The translations under genes were made by a program, and so were the position numbers. From Pseudomonas mucoides (lineage in GTDB: Bacteria > Pseudomonadota > Gammaproteobacteria > Pseudomonadales > Pseudomonadaceae): a stretch of 64,000 nucleotides of DNA. Positions 29,813 to 38,847 of this stretch are shown piece by piece. The stretch covers positions 186,001 to 250,000 of the forward strand of contig NZ_JACOPW010000002.1 in assembly GCF_015461845.1 (NCBI RefSeq), written 5' to 3'. Positions within the stretch are counted from its first letter, which is position 1, and each line of letters starts with the position of its first letter. The notes below the pieces were generated by a model. The model saw only the letters and a list, made by a program, of their open reading frames with translations. It was not told the origin of the DNA and did no database searches.

Positions 29813-29841
29813 AGCCCCGCGACCGAATGAGACGCGGGGCT
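29813..29841. terminator. Bidirectional intrinsic terminator
   Basis: AGCCCCGC (29813-29820) pairs with GCGGGGCT (29834-29841). A-runs on the left and right give T-runs on both strands. It serves the efflux operon from the left and mexEF-oprN from the right. Confidence 0.9.
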
Positions 29842-29886
29842 AAAAAAATGGTCGGTTGCGGCCAACCAAAGGAGCGCTTTAACAAC

Positions 29887-31308
29887 TTACTTGCTGGCGA
29901 CGGTCTCCGGTTGCCAGCCACCGCCAAGGGCTTTGTAAATCGCGACAATGCCGCTATACAGTTCGGTTTCGGCCGATGCCTGGGTGTCTTCCGCTGCCAG
30001 TCGCTCGCGTTGCGCGTCCAGCAGGACGAGGAAGTCCGCCGTGCCTTCGCGATAGCGAATTTCGGCGAGGTCGGCGGCGGCTCGACTCGACTCGCTCTGA
30101 CGAATCAGAGAGATCAAGCGTTGCTGACGCTTGCCGTAATCACTGAACGCGTTTTCCGACTCTTCCAGTGCCAACAGCACTTGCTGCTCATAACTGGCCA
30201 GCGCGCCTTCGGCATCCGCATCCGCACCGCGAATACGGGCTTTTACACTGCCCAGGTCAAACGCGGCCCAGGTGATGCTTGGGCCCAGTGCCCAGGCGTT
30301 GGCTGCCGAGGACCCAATTTGCGAACCGCGTCCTGCCGTAAAACCAAGGAAGCCGCTGAGGCTGACCTGTGGGAACAAATCAGCCGTGGCCACGCCGATA
30401 CGGGCGGTGGCAGACGCCAGTTTGCGCTCGGCGCTAAGGATGTCCGGACGACGTTGCAGCAGTTGACCCGGATCGCCAATCGGCAGCGCTTTGGCGATGG
30501 CCGGCAGGCTCTTGGGACTCAGGTCGACCGTCAGCTTGTCCGGGCGCTCACCCAGCAAGGTGGCGATACGGTTTTTTTGCCGAACCTGTTCGGCCTGCAA
30601 TTGCGGCACGCTGGCTTCGACGGACGCCAAACGTGCATCGGCGCGCTCCACGTCCAACTGATCACCGACGCCGGCATCACGCAGGCTGATGGTGATCTTG
30701 CGTGACTCCTGTTGGTTCTCCAGGTTCGCCAAAGCGATCTTTTCGCGCAGTTGTGCACCCCGCAATTGACCGTAGGAATCCACCAGTTCGGCAATCATGG
30801 TGACTTGCAGTTGGTACAGATCGGCCTCGATGGCTTGTTGTTCGGCGTTGGCCGATTCCAGGTTGCGCTGGATACGGCCAAACAGGTCGATCTCCCACGC
30901 CATGTCCAGGCCCAGGTCGTAGCGTTCGCTGTTGACCCGTTTGGTGGTCTGGCCAGGGATTTGCCCTTTGCCCAGTTCACTGCTGGCCCGGCTGGTGATG
31001 GTCGGCATGGCGTCGTTGCTGATGTCATCGCGAATCGCCCGGGCCGCTTTCCAGCGGGCGAAGGCCACGCGCAAATCACGGTTGCCTTGCAGCGATTGAG
31101 TCACCAACTGATTAAGGGTCGGGTCCTCGAACTGCTGCCACCAGATGCCTTCGAAGTGCGAGCGGTCGAAGTTTTTCTGGCCGGCAGCGCCATCGGTAGC
31201 CGTGGTGATATGCGCCGGTTCAGTCGCAGGGGTCTTGTAGTCCGGGCCGACGGCACAGGCACTCAGGGCCAGTACCAGCAGGCTCGGAAGAAAGGCTTTC
31301 AAGCTCAT
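29887..31308 (-). CDS. oprN: RND efflux outer-membrane lipoprotein OprN
   Basis: The 473-residue NodT/OprM-type channel has a lipobox in LALSACAVGPDYK (Cys18). The two OEP repeats each carry the extended coiled-coil segment that forms the TolC-like tunnel. The start codon overlaps the mexF stop by four bases (ATGA). Position and sequence match OprN of the MexEF-OprN pump. Confidence 0.93.
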   Translation of the reverse strand: MSLKAFLPSLLVLALSACAVGPDYKTPATEPAHITTATDGAAGQKNFDRSHFEGIWWQQFEDPTLNQLVTQSLQGNRDLRVAFARWKAARAIRDDISNDAMPTITSRASSELGKGQIPGQTTKRVNSERYDLGLDMAWEIDLFGRIQRNLESANAEQQAIEADLYQLQVTMIAELVDSYGQLRGAQLREKIALANLENQQESRKITISLRDAGVGDQLDVERADARLASVEASVPQLQAEQVRQKNRIATLLGERPDKLTVDLSPKSLPAIAKALPIGDPGQLLQRRPDILSAERKLASATARIGVATADLFPQVSLSGFLGFTAGRGSQIGSSAANAWALGPSITWAAFDLGSVKARIRGADADAEGALASYEQQVLLALEESENAFSDYGKRQQRLISLIRQSESSRAAADLAEIRYREGTADFLVLLDAQRERLAAEDTQASAETELYSGIVAIYKALGGGWQPETVASK

Positions 31309-34300
31309 TGTTGCGACTCCAGTTGCTTTTGAAGATTCAGCGCCTTGGCCGCCTTGCGCTTTTCACCGCGCTCCACAAAGTTGCGAATCAATACGTAGAA
31401 CACCGGCGTCAGCAACAGACCGAAGAAGGTCACCCCGAGCATCCCGGAGAACACCGCCACACCCATGGCGTGACGCATTTCGGCACCGGCACCGCTGGAG
31501 AACACCAGAGGCACGACACCCATGATGAACGCGAAGGACGTCATCAGGATCGGCCGCAGACGCAAGCGGCAAGCTTCCAGCACCGCAGCGAGCGGGTTGA
31601 GGCCTTCGTCCTGCTGTTTGTCCTTGGCAAACTCGACGATCAGGATCGCGTTCTTACACGCAAGCCCCACCAGTACGATCAAGCCGATCTGGGTGAAGAT
31701 GTTGTTGTCTCCACCCGAAGCAATCACACCGGTGATGGCCGACAGCAAGGTCATCGGTACGATCAGGATCACAGCCATTGGCAGGCTCCAGCTTTCGTAC
31801 TGAGCCGCGAGTACCAGGAACGCCAGCAGAACGCAGAGCGGGAAGACGAACAGGGCGGTGTTGCCGGACAGAATCTGCTGGTAGGTCAGGTCGGTCCATT
31901 CGTAGGTCATGCCGTTCGGCAGTTCATCCTTGAGCAGTTTCTCGATGGCTTTTTCGGCCTGGCCAGAACTGTAGCCCGGGGCGGCGGCGCCGTTGATTTC
32001 AGCGGTGATGAAGCCGTTGTAGTGCATCACGCGGTCCGGCCCCGAGGTGTCGCTGACCTTGATGAAGGTCGCCAGCGGGATCATTTCGCCTTTGTTGTTG
32101 CGCACTTTCAGCTGACCGATCTGGTCCGGTTCAAGACGGAATTGTTGTTCAGCCTGAACGTTGACCTGGTAGGTACGACCAAAGCGGTTGAAGTCGTTGG
32201 CATACAGCGAACCCAGGTAGATCTGCAGGGTGTCGAAGATGTCACTGACGGCCACGCCATGAGTCTTGGCTTTTTCCCGGTCGATGGCGGCATCGACCTG
32301 CGGCACGTTCACGGTGTAGCTGGTGAACAGGGCGGCCAGTTCCGGCACGTTGTGGCTTTTGTTGATGATGTTCATGGTTTCTTTGTACAGCTCGTCGTAG
32401 CCGAGGTTGCCCTTGTCTTCGATCTGCAGGCGGAAACCACCGATGGTGCCCAGACCCTGTACTGGCGGCGGCGGGAAGATCGCCATGTAGGCTTCTTGAA
32501 TCCCGGCGAACTGGCCGTTCAAGGCACCGGCAATGGCACCGGCGGACATGCTCGGGTCTTTACGCTCGTCGAACGGCTTCAAGGTCACGAACACGATGCC
32601 GGCGTTAGGACTGTTGGTGAAGCCGTTGATCGACAGGCCGGGGAAGGCCACTGCGCTTTCCACGCCAGGCTGTTTCAGGGCCAGGTCGGACATGCGTTTG
32701 ATCACGTCTTCGGTACGGTCCAGGCTCGAAGCGTCCGGCAGTTGCGCGAAGGCCACCAGGTATTGTTTGTCCTGGCCGGGTACGAAGCCGGTCGGGGTGT
32801 GGGCGAAACCGAAGAAGGTCAGCACCATCAGGCCTGCGTACAACAGCAGGGCAATACCGCTGCTGCGGATAACCCGGGCTACGGTGCCGACATAGCCATG
32901 GCTGGCGCGTTCGAAGAACCGGTTGAACGGACGGAACAGCCAACCGCCCAACAGTTTATCAAGCACTTTGGTAAAGCGATCTTTCGGCGCACTGTGGCTC
33001 TTGAGCAGCACGGCGGCCAGGGCAGGGGACAGTGTCAGCGAGTTGAACGCCGAGATCACGGTCGAGATGGCAATGGTCAGGGCAAACTGTTTGTAGAACT
33101 GGCCGGTGAGTCCGGAAATGAACGCCGCCGGGATAAATACCGCACACAGCACCAGCGCCGTCGCGATGATCGGCCCGGTCACCTCCCGCATGGCTTTCTT
33201 GGTGGCTTCTACGGGCGTTTCTCCCAGCTCGATGTGCCTCTCCACGTTCTCCACCACCACGATGGCATCGTCCACCACGATACCGATCGCCAGTACCAAC
33301 CCGAACAGCGACAGGGCGTTCAACGAGAAGCCGAACAAGTGCATCACCGCGAACGTGCCGATCAGCGACACCGGTACGGCTACCAATGGAATGATCGAGG
33401 CGCGCCAGGTTTGCAGGAACAGAATCACCACCAACACAACGAGAATCAGTGCTTCGAAGAGGGTGTGAACAACGGCTTCGATGGAGCCGCGAACGAAGAT
33501 CGTCGGGTCGTAGACGATGCTGAAGTCCATGCCTTCCGGGAAGTTCTTCTTCAGCTCGGCCATCTTGTCGCGCACTTCGTTGGAGATTTCGATCGCATTG
33601 GAACCAGGGCGCTGGAAGATCGGGATCGCCACCGCCGGTTGGTTGTTCAGCAACGAGCGCAGGGCGTATTGGCTGGAGCCCAGTTCAACGCGGGCAATGT
33701 CTTTGAGGCGAGTGATTTCACCGTTATCGCCGGAGCGAATGATGATGTTCTCGAACTCTTCTTCCGAAACCAGACGACCTTGAGTGTTGACCGACAGCTG
33801 GAAAGCCGTGGCATTTGGCGCAGGAGGAGCGCCCAGTGCACCGGCGGCCACTTGACGGTTCTGCTCACGAATCGCGGTCACCACATCGGTGGCGGTCAGG
33901 TTACGCGAAGCGGTCTTGTTCGGATCGAGCCAGACGCGCAGCGAGTAATCGCCCATGCCGAACAATTGCACATCACCGACCCCGCCCAGACGCGCCAGCT
34001 CATCCTTGATGTTGAGCAGGGCATAGTTGGACAGGTAAAGCATGTCGTAGCGTTTGTCCGGCGAGGTCAAGTGCACAACCATGGTCAGGTCGGGCGAAGC
34101 CTTGTCGACAGTGATACCGATGCGCGTCACTTCTTCTGGAAGTTTCGGCTCGGTCCGGGTGACCCGGTTCTGTACCTGCACCTGCGCATTGTCCAGGTCA
34201 GTGCCCAGCGCGAAGGTGATGGTCAGGGTGATTTTGCCGTCAGCGGTGGACTGCGAGGACATGTACAGCATGTTCTCGACGCCGGTGATGGCTTGCTCCA

Positions 34301-34499
34301 GCGGAGCGGCCACCGTTTCACCGATGACTTTAGGGTTGGCACCCGGGAAGTTGGCGCGGACCACAACGGTCGGCGGCACCACCTCCGGGTATTCACTGAT
34401 TGGCAACTGGAACAGCGAGATAGCGCCGGCGATCAGGATCAACAGCGAGAGCACCGCTGCGAAGATCGGCCGTGAAATGAAGAATTGGGAAAAATTCAT
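31305..34499 (-). CDS. mexF: RND multidrug efflux transporter MexF
   Basis: The 1064-residue HAE1-family inner-membrane proton antiporter has 12 hydrophobic segments and two large periplasmic loops. The proton-relay Asp pair is in GIVVDDAIVVVENVERH, about residue 410. The opening (MNFSQFFISRPIFAAVLSLLI) and most of the chain are nearly the P. aeruginosa MexF sequence as I remember it. Substrates of MexEF-OprN include chloramphenicol, fluoroquinolones, trimethoprim and quorum-sensing precursors. It is separated by 15 bases from mexE. Confidence 0.96.
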   Translation of the reverse strand: MNFSQFFISRPIFAAVLSLLILIAGAISLFQLPISEYPEVVPPTVVVRANFPGANPKVIGETVAAPLEQAITGVENMLYMSSQSTADGKITLTITFALGTDLDNAQVQVQNRVTRTEPKLPEEVTRIGITVDKASPDLTMVVHLTSPDKRYDMLYLSNYALLNIKDELARLGGVGDVQLFGMGDYSLRVWLDPNKTASRNLTATDVVTAIREQNRQVAAGALGAPPAPNATAFQLSVNTQGRLVSEEEFENIIIRSGDNGEITRLKDIARVELGSSQYALRSLLNNQPAVAIPIFQRPGSNAIEISNEVRDKMAELKKNFPEGMDFSIVYDPTIFVRGSIEAVVHTLFEALILVVLVVILFLQTWRASIIPLVAVPVSLIGTFAVMHLFGFSLNALSLFGLVLAIGIVVDDAIVVVENVERHIELGETPVEATKKAMREVTGPIIATALVLCAVFIPAAFISGLTGQFYKQFALTIAISTVISAFNSLTLSPALAAVLLKSHSAPKDRFTKVLDKLLGGWLFRPFNRFFERASHGYVGTVARVIRSSGIALLLYAGLMVLTFFGFAHTPTGFVPGQDKQYLVAFAQLPDASSLDRTEDVIKRMSDLALKQPGVESAVAFPGLSINGFTNSPNAGIVFVTLKPFDERKDPSMSAGAIAGALNGQFAGIQEAYMAIFPPPPVQGLGTIGGFRLQIEDKGNLGYDELYKETMNIINKSHNVPELAALFTSYTVNVPQVDAAIDREKAKTHGVAVSDIFDTLQIYLGSLYANDFNRFGRTYQVNVQAEQQFRLEPDQIGQLKVRNNKGEMIPLATFIKVSDTSGPDRVMHYNGFITAEINGAAAPGYSSGQAEKAIEKLLKDELPNGMTYEWTDLTYQQILSGNTALFVFPLCVLLAFLVLAAQYESWSLPMAVILIVPMTLLSAITGVIASGGDNNIFTQIGLIVLVGLACKNAILIVEFAKDKQQDEGLNPLAAVLEACRLRLRPILMTSFAFIMGVVPLVFSSGAGAEMRHAMGVAVFSGMLGVTFFGLLLTPVFYVLIRNFVERGEKRKAAKALNLQKQLESQQ

Positions 34500-34514
34500 C
34501 GGAGTCGTTGTCCC

Positions 34515-35768
34515 TTAACCGCGTGGAGTCGCAGCAGCCAGTTTCACAACCTCACCCGGCGCGACCTTGGCAGGTGCGACTTGGGGCAGGTTGCTGGCTT
34601 CCAGCGCTTGTCGTTGTTGAGCCAAGGCCGCGAGGGTTTGTTCGCTGGCCATCGGGATCACTTCAGGGGTGACCGGCGAGCCAGGGCGAACCCGTTGCAG
34701 CCCCTTGACGATGACGGTGTCATCCTTGTTCAGGCCGGTGCGCACGATGCGCAAACCTTCGATCTTTGGTCCCAGTTCGACGGCGCGGTACGCCGTTTTG
34801 TTGTCGGCATCCATCACCAGTACGAATTTTTTGCCCAGATCGGTACCGACCGCTTCGTCATTGATCAGCACGGCGGAGTAGGTGCCGCTGCCGACCAGTT
34901 TCAGACGCGCATAAAGGCCTGGGGTATAGCTGCCGTCTGCGTTGTCGAAGACTGCGCGACCACGGATGGTGCCGGTTTTCGGGTTGACCTGGTTGTCGAC
35001 GAAGTTCATCACGCCCTGGTGCGGGTTGCCGTCTTCGTTGGACAGGCCCATGTAAACCGGGGTGGTGGCGCCGCGTTTGCCCTGGCGAGCGAGCTGGGTG
35101 TACTTGAGGAATACGCGTTCGTCAGCGTCGAAGTAGGCGTAGACCTTATCGGTGGAAACAACGCTGGTCAGCGGCGTGGTGTCCGCAGTCACCAGGTTAC
35201 CGGCAGTGATTTCTGCACGGCTGACACGACCACTGATGGGCGCGGTGACGCGGGTGAAGCTCAGGTTCAGTTTGGCCAGGTCCAGTTGCGCCTGCAGGGC
35301 ACCGACAGCGGCGCGGGCTTCTTGAGCGGCACTGGTACGCGAATCGGCCAGTTCGGCGGAGATCGCGTTGCTGGTGCGAAGACGCTCGCCGCGCTGGGCT
35401 TCGTTTTCACTGCGGGTGGCGTTGGCGCGGGACTGGGCAACCAGGGCTTCGAGACGGCGAACCTCGGCCTGGAATGGACGCGGGTCTATCTGGAACAGCA
35501 AGTCGCCTTTCTTGACCAGAGCGCCTTCCGTAAACGCTACGTCATCAATCTGACCGGAGACCCGTGGACGAATTTCTACGGTTTCCGGCGCTTCAAGGCG
35601 CCCGGTGAATTCGTCCCACTCGTTGATCGGTTGTTCCAGCACCTTGGCGACGCTGACCTTCGCCGCGGGCATGGTCGCGGCAGACTCCGGCGCCTTGCCG
35701 CAGGCGCTCATCACCAGTACGGCCAACATGGCCAATGGGAAGCGCAAATGTTTGAGTGACTGTTCCAT
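34515..35768 (-). CDS. mexE: RND periplasmic adaptor lipoprotein MexE
   Basis: The 417-residue membrane fusion protein starts at 35768 (MEQSLKHLRFPLAML); the frame is open to 35894 but that part is not family-like. A lipobox ends at Cys in LVMSACGKAPES. Lipoyl (IRPRVSGQIDDVAFTEGALVKKGDLLFQID), hairpin, beta-barrel and membrane-proximal domains follow in the standard order. First gene of mexEF-oprN. Two 15-17-bp palindromes and a candidate MexT box lie upstream, consistent with activation by MexT. Confidence 0.95.
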   Translation of the reverse strand: MEQSLKHLRFPLAMLAVLVMSACGKAPESAATMPAAKVSVAKVLEQPINEWDEFTGRLEAPETVEIRPRVSGQIDDVAFTEGALVKKGDLLFQIDPRPFQAEVRRLEALVAQSRANATRSENEAQRGERLRTSNAISAELADSRTSAAQEARAAVGALQAQLDLAKLNLSFTRVTAPISGRVSRAEITAGNLVTADTTPLTSVVSTDKVYAYFDADERVFLKYTQLARQGKRGATTPVYMGLSNEDGNPHQGVMNFVDNQVNPKTGTIRGRAVFDNADGSYTPGLYARLKLVGSGTYSAVLINDEAVGTDLGKKFVLVMDADNKTAYRAVELGPKIEGLRIVRTGLNKDDTVIVKGLQRVRPGSPVTPEVIPMASEQTLAALAQQRQALEASNLPQVAPAKVAPGEVVKLAAATPRG

Positions 35769-35843
35769 GGATGCATCCGCCAATGTATTGAGAATGGACG
35801 GATGATGAGCGGCGAGGGTGTATCTCACGAATCGAATGAAGCG

Positions 35844-35868
35844 AAGGTAACTATCATTCGGAATGATA
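35844..35868 (-). promoter_or_regulatory. Candidate MexT nod box upstream of mexE
   Basis: On the mexE strand the site reads ATCA, 5 bases, AATGAT, 4 bases, ACCTT. The MexT consensus I recall is ATCA-N5-GTCGAT-N4-ACYAT: both outer blocks fit, with one mismatch in the last, and the middle block fits half. It overlaps a perfect 17-bp palindrome at 35852-35868 (TATCATTC, G, GAATGATA). It lies 76-100 bases before the mexE ATG, a suitable distance for LysR-type activation. Confidence 0.5.
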
Positions 35869-35914
35869 TGAGGCTCGGGCGAGCTCTCTAGCATGCACCT
35901 TTGGCTAATCCGTG

Positions 35915-35929
35915 ATCAATTGAATTGAT
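35915..35929. promoter_or_regulatory. Second perfect palindrome upstream of mexE
   Basis: ATCAATT, G, AATTGAT. It lies about 60 bases further upstream than the candidate MexT box and has the same ATCA...TGAT ends, so it may be a second regulator site. Confidence 0.35.
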
Positions 35930-35985
35930 GACAATTCAGTGTTGCGGGGAATGCAAAGGACAGACTTGGAACCGAGTCGTGGCCA

Positions 35986-36048
35986 TCGCGGGCAAGCCAC
36001 GCTCCCACAGGGCAATGCATTCCAATGTGGGAGCGGGCCTGCTCGCGA
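35986..36048. repeat. REP pair between mexE and mexT
   Basis: TCGCGGGCAAGCCACGCTCCCAC (given here only as its family; 35986-36007 starts TCGCGGGCAAGCC) and GTGGGAGCGGGCCTGCTCG (from 36027, ending 36048) face each other, related to the element at 63682. It fills most of the non-regulatory gap between the mexE promoter and the mexT stop at 36080. Confidence 0.8.
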
Positions 36049-36079
36049 AGAGGCCGGAAGCCTTAACCCAAACTTAAGA

Positions 36080-36997
36080 TCAGGCGAGGCTATCCGGATC
36101 CCCAAAAAACATCTGAATCCGCGACCGTAACCAACGTTCACCGGGGTCATTATCCTGCGACCCACGCCAGGCCATGTGCAATTCAAAACTGCGCACCGGC
36201 AGCGGTGGGTCTTCAGCCCGGACACCGCCAGCCGCTGTCAACGCTTCGGCGGTGTAATCCGGCACGGTCGCCACAATGTCGGTGCCACTGATGAGCGTGC
36301 TCAGCCCGTTGAACTGCGGCACCGCCAGCACGACATGCCGTTTGCGCCCAAGCTTTTCCAGTTCGTCATCTATAAAGCCGCTCAGGTCACCGGCGAACGA
36401 CACCAATGCATGCGGCCTGGCGCAGAAGTCATCCAGGCTCAACGGCCCTGGCACGGTGTCGGCGCGCAATAGCTTCGGCATGCTGCGGCGCAGCACTTTG
36501 CGCTTGGCGTTGGCCGGCAGGTCGGCGGTGTAGCTGACGCCGATGGAAATCTCGCCCGACGCCAGCAGGCTCGGCATCAGGATGTAATTGGCCCGGCGCA
36601 CCACTAGCACGATCCCGGGGGATTCGGCACGCAAACGCTTGAGCAGCATCGGCAACAGAGCGAATTCGACATCATCCGACAGCCCAATGCGGAACACCGC
36701 CGTGCTGGTGGCCGGATCAAACTCCGCCGCACGGCTGACGGCCGTGGAAATCGAGTCCAGCGCGGGGGAGAGCAGGGCGAAGATTTCTATCGCCCGGGCG
36801 GACGGTTCCATGCTGCGACCTGTGCGCACGAACAACGGATCATCGAACAGCCCGCGCAGGCGTGAAAGCGCCGCACTGATGGCCGGCTGGCCGAGAAACA
36901 GCTTCTCTGCAGCGCGGGTCACGCTGCGTTCGTGCATCAGTGTTTCGAAAACGATTAACAGGTTCAGGTCGACACGACGCAGGTCATTACGATTCAT
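36080..36997 (-). CDS. mexT: LysR-type activator MexT
   Basis: The 305-residue regulator starts at 36997 (MNRNDLRRVDLNLLIVFETL) with AGGA about 8 bases upstream. The winged helix at 1-65 contains RAAEKLFLGQPAISAALSRLRG. The co-inducer-binding part (90-300) is almost the P. aeruginosa MexT sequence as recalled, including FRIGLSDDVEFALLPMLL. It activates mexEF-oprN and mexS in response to disulfide or electrophile stress. The reading frame is intact, so no inactivating insertion of the kind seen in some PAO1 lineages is visible. It sits between mexE (same strand, downstream) and divergent mexS. Confidence 0.95.
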   Translation of the reverse strand: MNRNDLRRVDLNLLIVFETLMHERSVTRAAEKLFLGQPAISAALSRLRGLFDDPLFVRTGRSMEPSARAIEIFALLSPALDSISTAVSRAAEFDPATSTAVFRIGLSDDVEFALLPMLLKRLRAESPGIVLVVRRANYILMPSLLASGEISIGVSYTADLPANAKRKVLRRSMPKLLRADTVPGPLSLDDFCARPHALVSFAGDLSGFIDDELEKLGRKRHVVLAVPQFNGLSTLISGTDIVATVPDYTAEALTAAGGVRAEDPPLPVRSFELHMAWRGSQDNDPGERWLRSRIQMFFGDPDSLA

Positions 36998-37164
36998 CTG
37001 GAGTCCTGGCAGAGTCATCAAGCTTGACGAGAGCGGCCATATGAGAACAATGGCCGGCATGAATCTTACGGGGAAAGGCTGCTACTCTGCACCGTGTAAT
37101 TCAGTTTTTCCTGAAGGGCCGCTTCGATTTTCACGACATTTGATGATGTCGCCGGTGCTGCGGA

Positions 37165-37206
37165 ATCAATGACAGGCATGTCGACTATTAATAGCCACTG
37201 ATAGTC
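37165..37206 (+). promoter_or_regulatory. Candidate MexT box and inverted repeat upstream of mexS
   Basis: On the mexS strand 37165-37188 reads ATCA, 5 bases, AGGCAT, 4 bases, ACTAT. The outer blocks match the recalled MexT consensus exactly and the middle block poorly. It overlaps the inverted repeat GACTAT (37183-37188), 12 bases, ATAGTC (37201-37206). It lies about 60-100 bases before the mexS ATG in the mexT-mexS divergent region. Confidence 0.5.
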
Positions 37207-37265
37207 TTGGGTAGAAAGCCCAGATAGAGTTCATGGCATTAGAGGTTACTTTGACGAGGTTTGCG

Positions 37266-38288
37266 ATGTCCCGCACGATCCGTTTTCACAAGTTTGGTCC
37301 AGCCGAGGTGCTCAAATGCGAAGAGCATGCGGCGGCACTTCCTGCTCCGGGCGAAGTGCAGGTGCGTGTCGAGGCGATTGGCATCAGCTGGTATGACACG
37401 CTTTGGCGCCAGAACCTGGCGTCGTCCCACGCTCGTCTGCCTGCAGGCATCGGCCAGGAAATGTCAGGTGTCGTGACGGCGCTCGGTGAGGGTGTCGATG
37501 ACCTGGCAGTCGGTGACAAGGTCGCCAGCTTCCCGTCTCAAAGCCCGAACGACTATCCCGTGTACGGCGAGCAGATTGTTTTGCCGCGCTCGGCACTGAC
37601 CCGGTATCCGGATGTGCTGACTCCGGTCGAAGCGGCCGTGCATTACACGCCGTTGTTGATCGCTTATTTCGCTTACGTCGATCTGGCACGCATCAAACCC
37701 GGGCAGTTCGTGCTGGTGACTGACGCTAGCCATTGTGCCGGACCATCGTTCGTACAACTGGGCAAAGCCTTGGGTGTACGTGTGATTGCCGCCACCAAAA
37801 CGGCGGAAGAACGCGAAAACCTGTTGGCACTGGGTGCCGAGAAAGTCATCGTCACCGAAGAAGAAGATCTGCTGATGCGGATCAACAAAATCACCGATAA
37901 CCGCGGTGTGGATGTGGTGTTCGACGGGTTGGGCGGGCCGCAGATGTCCTTGCTGGGCGATGTGCTCGCACCGCGTGGCAGCCTGGTGTTGTACGGCCTT
38001 CAAGGCGGCAACCAGACGCCGTTCCCGGCCTGTGCAGCGTTCCAGAAGAACATACAGTTCTTTGTGCACTGTATCGGCAACTTCACCGGCAAGCCGGAAC
38101 TGGGCATCATCCAGGATGAGGTCGCACTGCAACGTGCGTTGCGTGACATCAATCAGATGACGGCTGACCGTGTGCTGCTGCCGCTCAAGACTCGGGTCTT
38201 TCCGTTTTCCGAGTTTGTCGAGGCACACCGCTATATGGACGAATGCCCATGCCGCGAGCGGGTTGCCCTTCAGGTCGAACCTGCGTAA
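37266..38288 (+). CDS. mexS: MexS, zinc-independent quinone oxidoreductase-like protein
   Basis: The 340-residue MDR-superfamily reductase has a GroES-like N-terminal half (GEVQVRVEAIGISWYDTLWRQ) and a Rossmann half (FVLVTDASHCAGPSFVQLGKALGVRVIA). The start at 37266 has GAGG 6 bases upstream; the frame is open back to 37233 without a site. It is almost colinear with P. aeruginosa MexS (339 residues as recalled). Loss of MexS there causes metabolite stress that switches on MexT. It probably detoxifies an electrophile. The divergent mexS-mexT arrangement is conserved. Confidence 0.95.
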   Translation: MSRTIRFHKFGPAEVLKCEEHAAALPAPGEVQVRVEAIGISWYDTLWRQNLASSHARLPAGIGQEMSGVVTALGEGVDDLAVGDKVASFPSQSPNDYPVYGEQIVLPRSALTRYPDVLTPVEAAVHYTPLLIAYFAYVDLARIKPGQFVLVTDASHCAGPSFVQLGKALGVRVIAATKTAEERENLLALGAEKVIVTEEEDLLMRINKITDNRGVDVVFDGLGGPQMSLLGDVLAPRGSLVLYGLQGGNQTPFPACAAFQKNIQFFVHCIGNFTGKPELGIIQDEVALQRALRDINQMTADRVLLPLKTRVFPFSEFVEAHRYMDECPCRERVALQVEPA

Positions 38289-38303
38289 CACGCCCCAATA
38301 AAA

Positions 38304-38326
38304 GTCCGTGCTTGCACGGACTTTTT
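38304..38326 (+). terminator. Intrinsic terminator of mexS
   Basis: GTCCGTG, loop CTTG, CACGGAC, then TTTTT. It lies 16 bases after the mexS stop. Confidence 0.92.
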
Positions 38327-38352
38327 CGTTCTCCCTCCGAAAATATGAGGCT

Positions 38353-38397
38353 CCCGTCAATTCATGACGGGTCAGTTCAGCAACTGAACTGGTTTTT
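38353..38397 (+). terminator. Two further hairpins, the last followed by a T-run
   Basis: CCCGTCA (38353-38359) pairs with TGACGGG (38365-38371). CAGTTCAG (38373-38380) pairs with CTGAACTG (38384-38391) and is followed by GTTTTTG. With the mexS terminator this makes three consecutive hairpins in 90 bases. Either a back-up terminator or the 3' end of a small RNA could be encoded here. Confidence 0.55.
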
Positions 38398-38473
38398 GCC
38401 CTCAATCTGTATCTTCTAATCATCATATAAGCCCCGATAATTGAATGATTACTTTCATCTCAAGGAATGAGCT

Positions 38474-38722
38474 ATGGCCAGGTATCGGGCAGATACTTTT
38501 CAATGCGCTCCGGCAATACAAACTCAACTATTAATGAGTTATCGATCGGTTGCCGAAAAAACACAGGTAACTTCTTTCTTTATTTGTCGTGCTACTTGTC
38601 TGTGGGACGTTGTCGGATATTTCCTAGGATGTCTCCGGTCGTCGCCCGGTGCCCGGCTTGTGGGGCTTGGAGGCGCGTGGTTGTCAGGAGGGTTAACGGT
38701 CGGCTGCAATCATTTCAAATAA
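38474..38722 (+). CDS. Possible small protein, low confidence
   Basis: An 82-residue frame (MARYRADTFQCAPAIQTQLL...) has AAGGA exactly 7 bases before its ATG. There is a hydrophobic centre (CLWDVVGYFLGCL) and four cysteines. It resembles no family I know, and base composition here is AT-rich and atypical. It may be a chance frame. Otherwise 38398-38847 holds only the palindrome at 38786. Confidence 0.22.
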   Translation: MARYRADTFQCAPAIQTQLLMSYRSVAEKTQVTSFFICRATCLWDVVGYFLGCLRSSPGARLVGLGGAWLSGGLTVGCNHFK

Positions 38723-38785
38723 TGACTAAAAACTAAGTGTTAGCATTTGATATCAGGCGCAACACTCTAATCATGACCGGCAACC

Positions 38786-38797
38786 CATTGCGCAATG
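38786..38797. promoter_or_regulatory. 12-bp palindrome upstream of the unknown 482-residue protein
   Basis: CATTGCGCAATG, framed by CAAC (38781-38784) and GTTG (38804-38807). It lies 51 bases before the ATG at 38848. It is a candidate operator for the MocR-type regulator encoded downstream. Confidence 0.35.
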
Positions 38798-38847
38798 CAT
38801 GGCGTTGTTTGCGTGACATCGAACCTATGAGTAACAGGTAGACAATA

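Noticed and set aside
31308..34475. Very long open frame antisense to mexF (over 1000 codons), rich in His/Gln/Arg
   Set aside because: It is the shadow of a GC-rich gene with strong codon bias; composition is not protein-like and mexF is certain.
38312..38346. Possible small-RNA promoter TTGCAC...AAATAT
   Set aside because: Spacing of about 23 bases is too long and the -35 lies inside the mexS terminator.
38467..38736. Alternative 89-codon frame starting seven bases before the 82-codon one
   Set aside because: Its ATG touches the AAGGA sequence, leaving no spacing.
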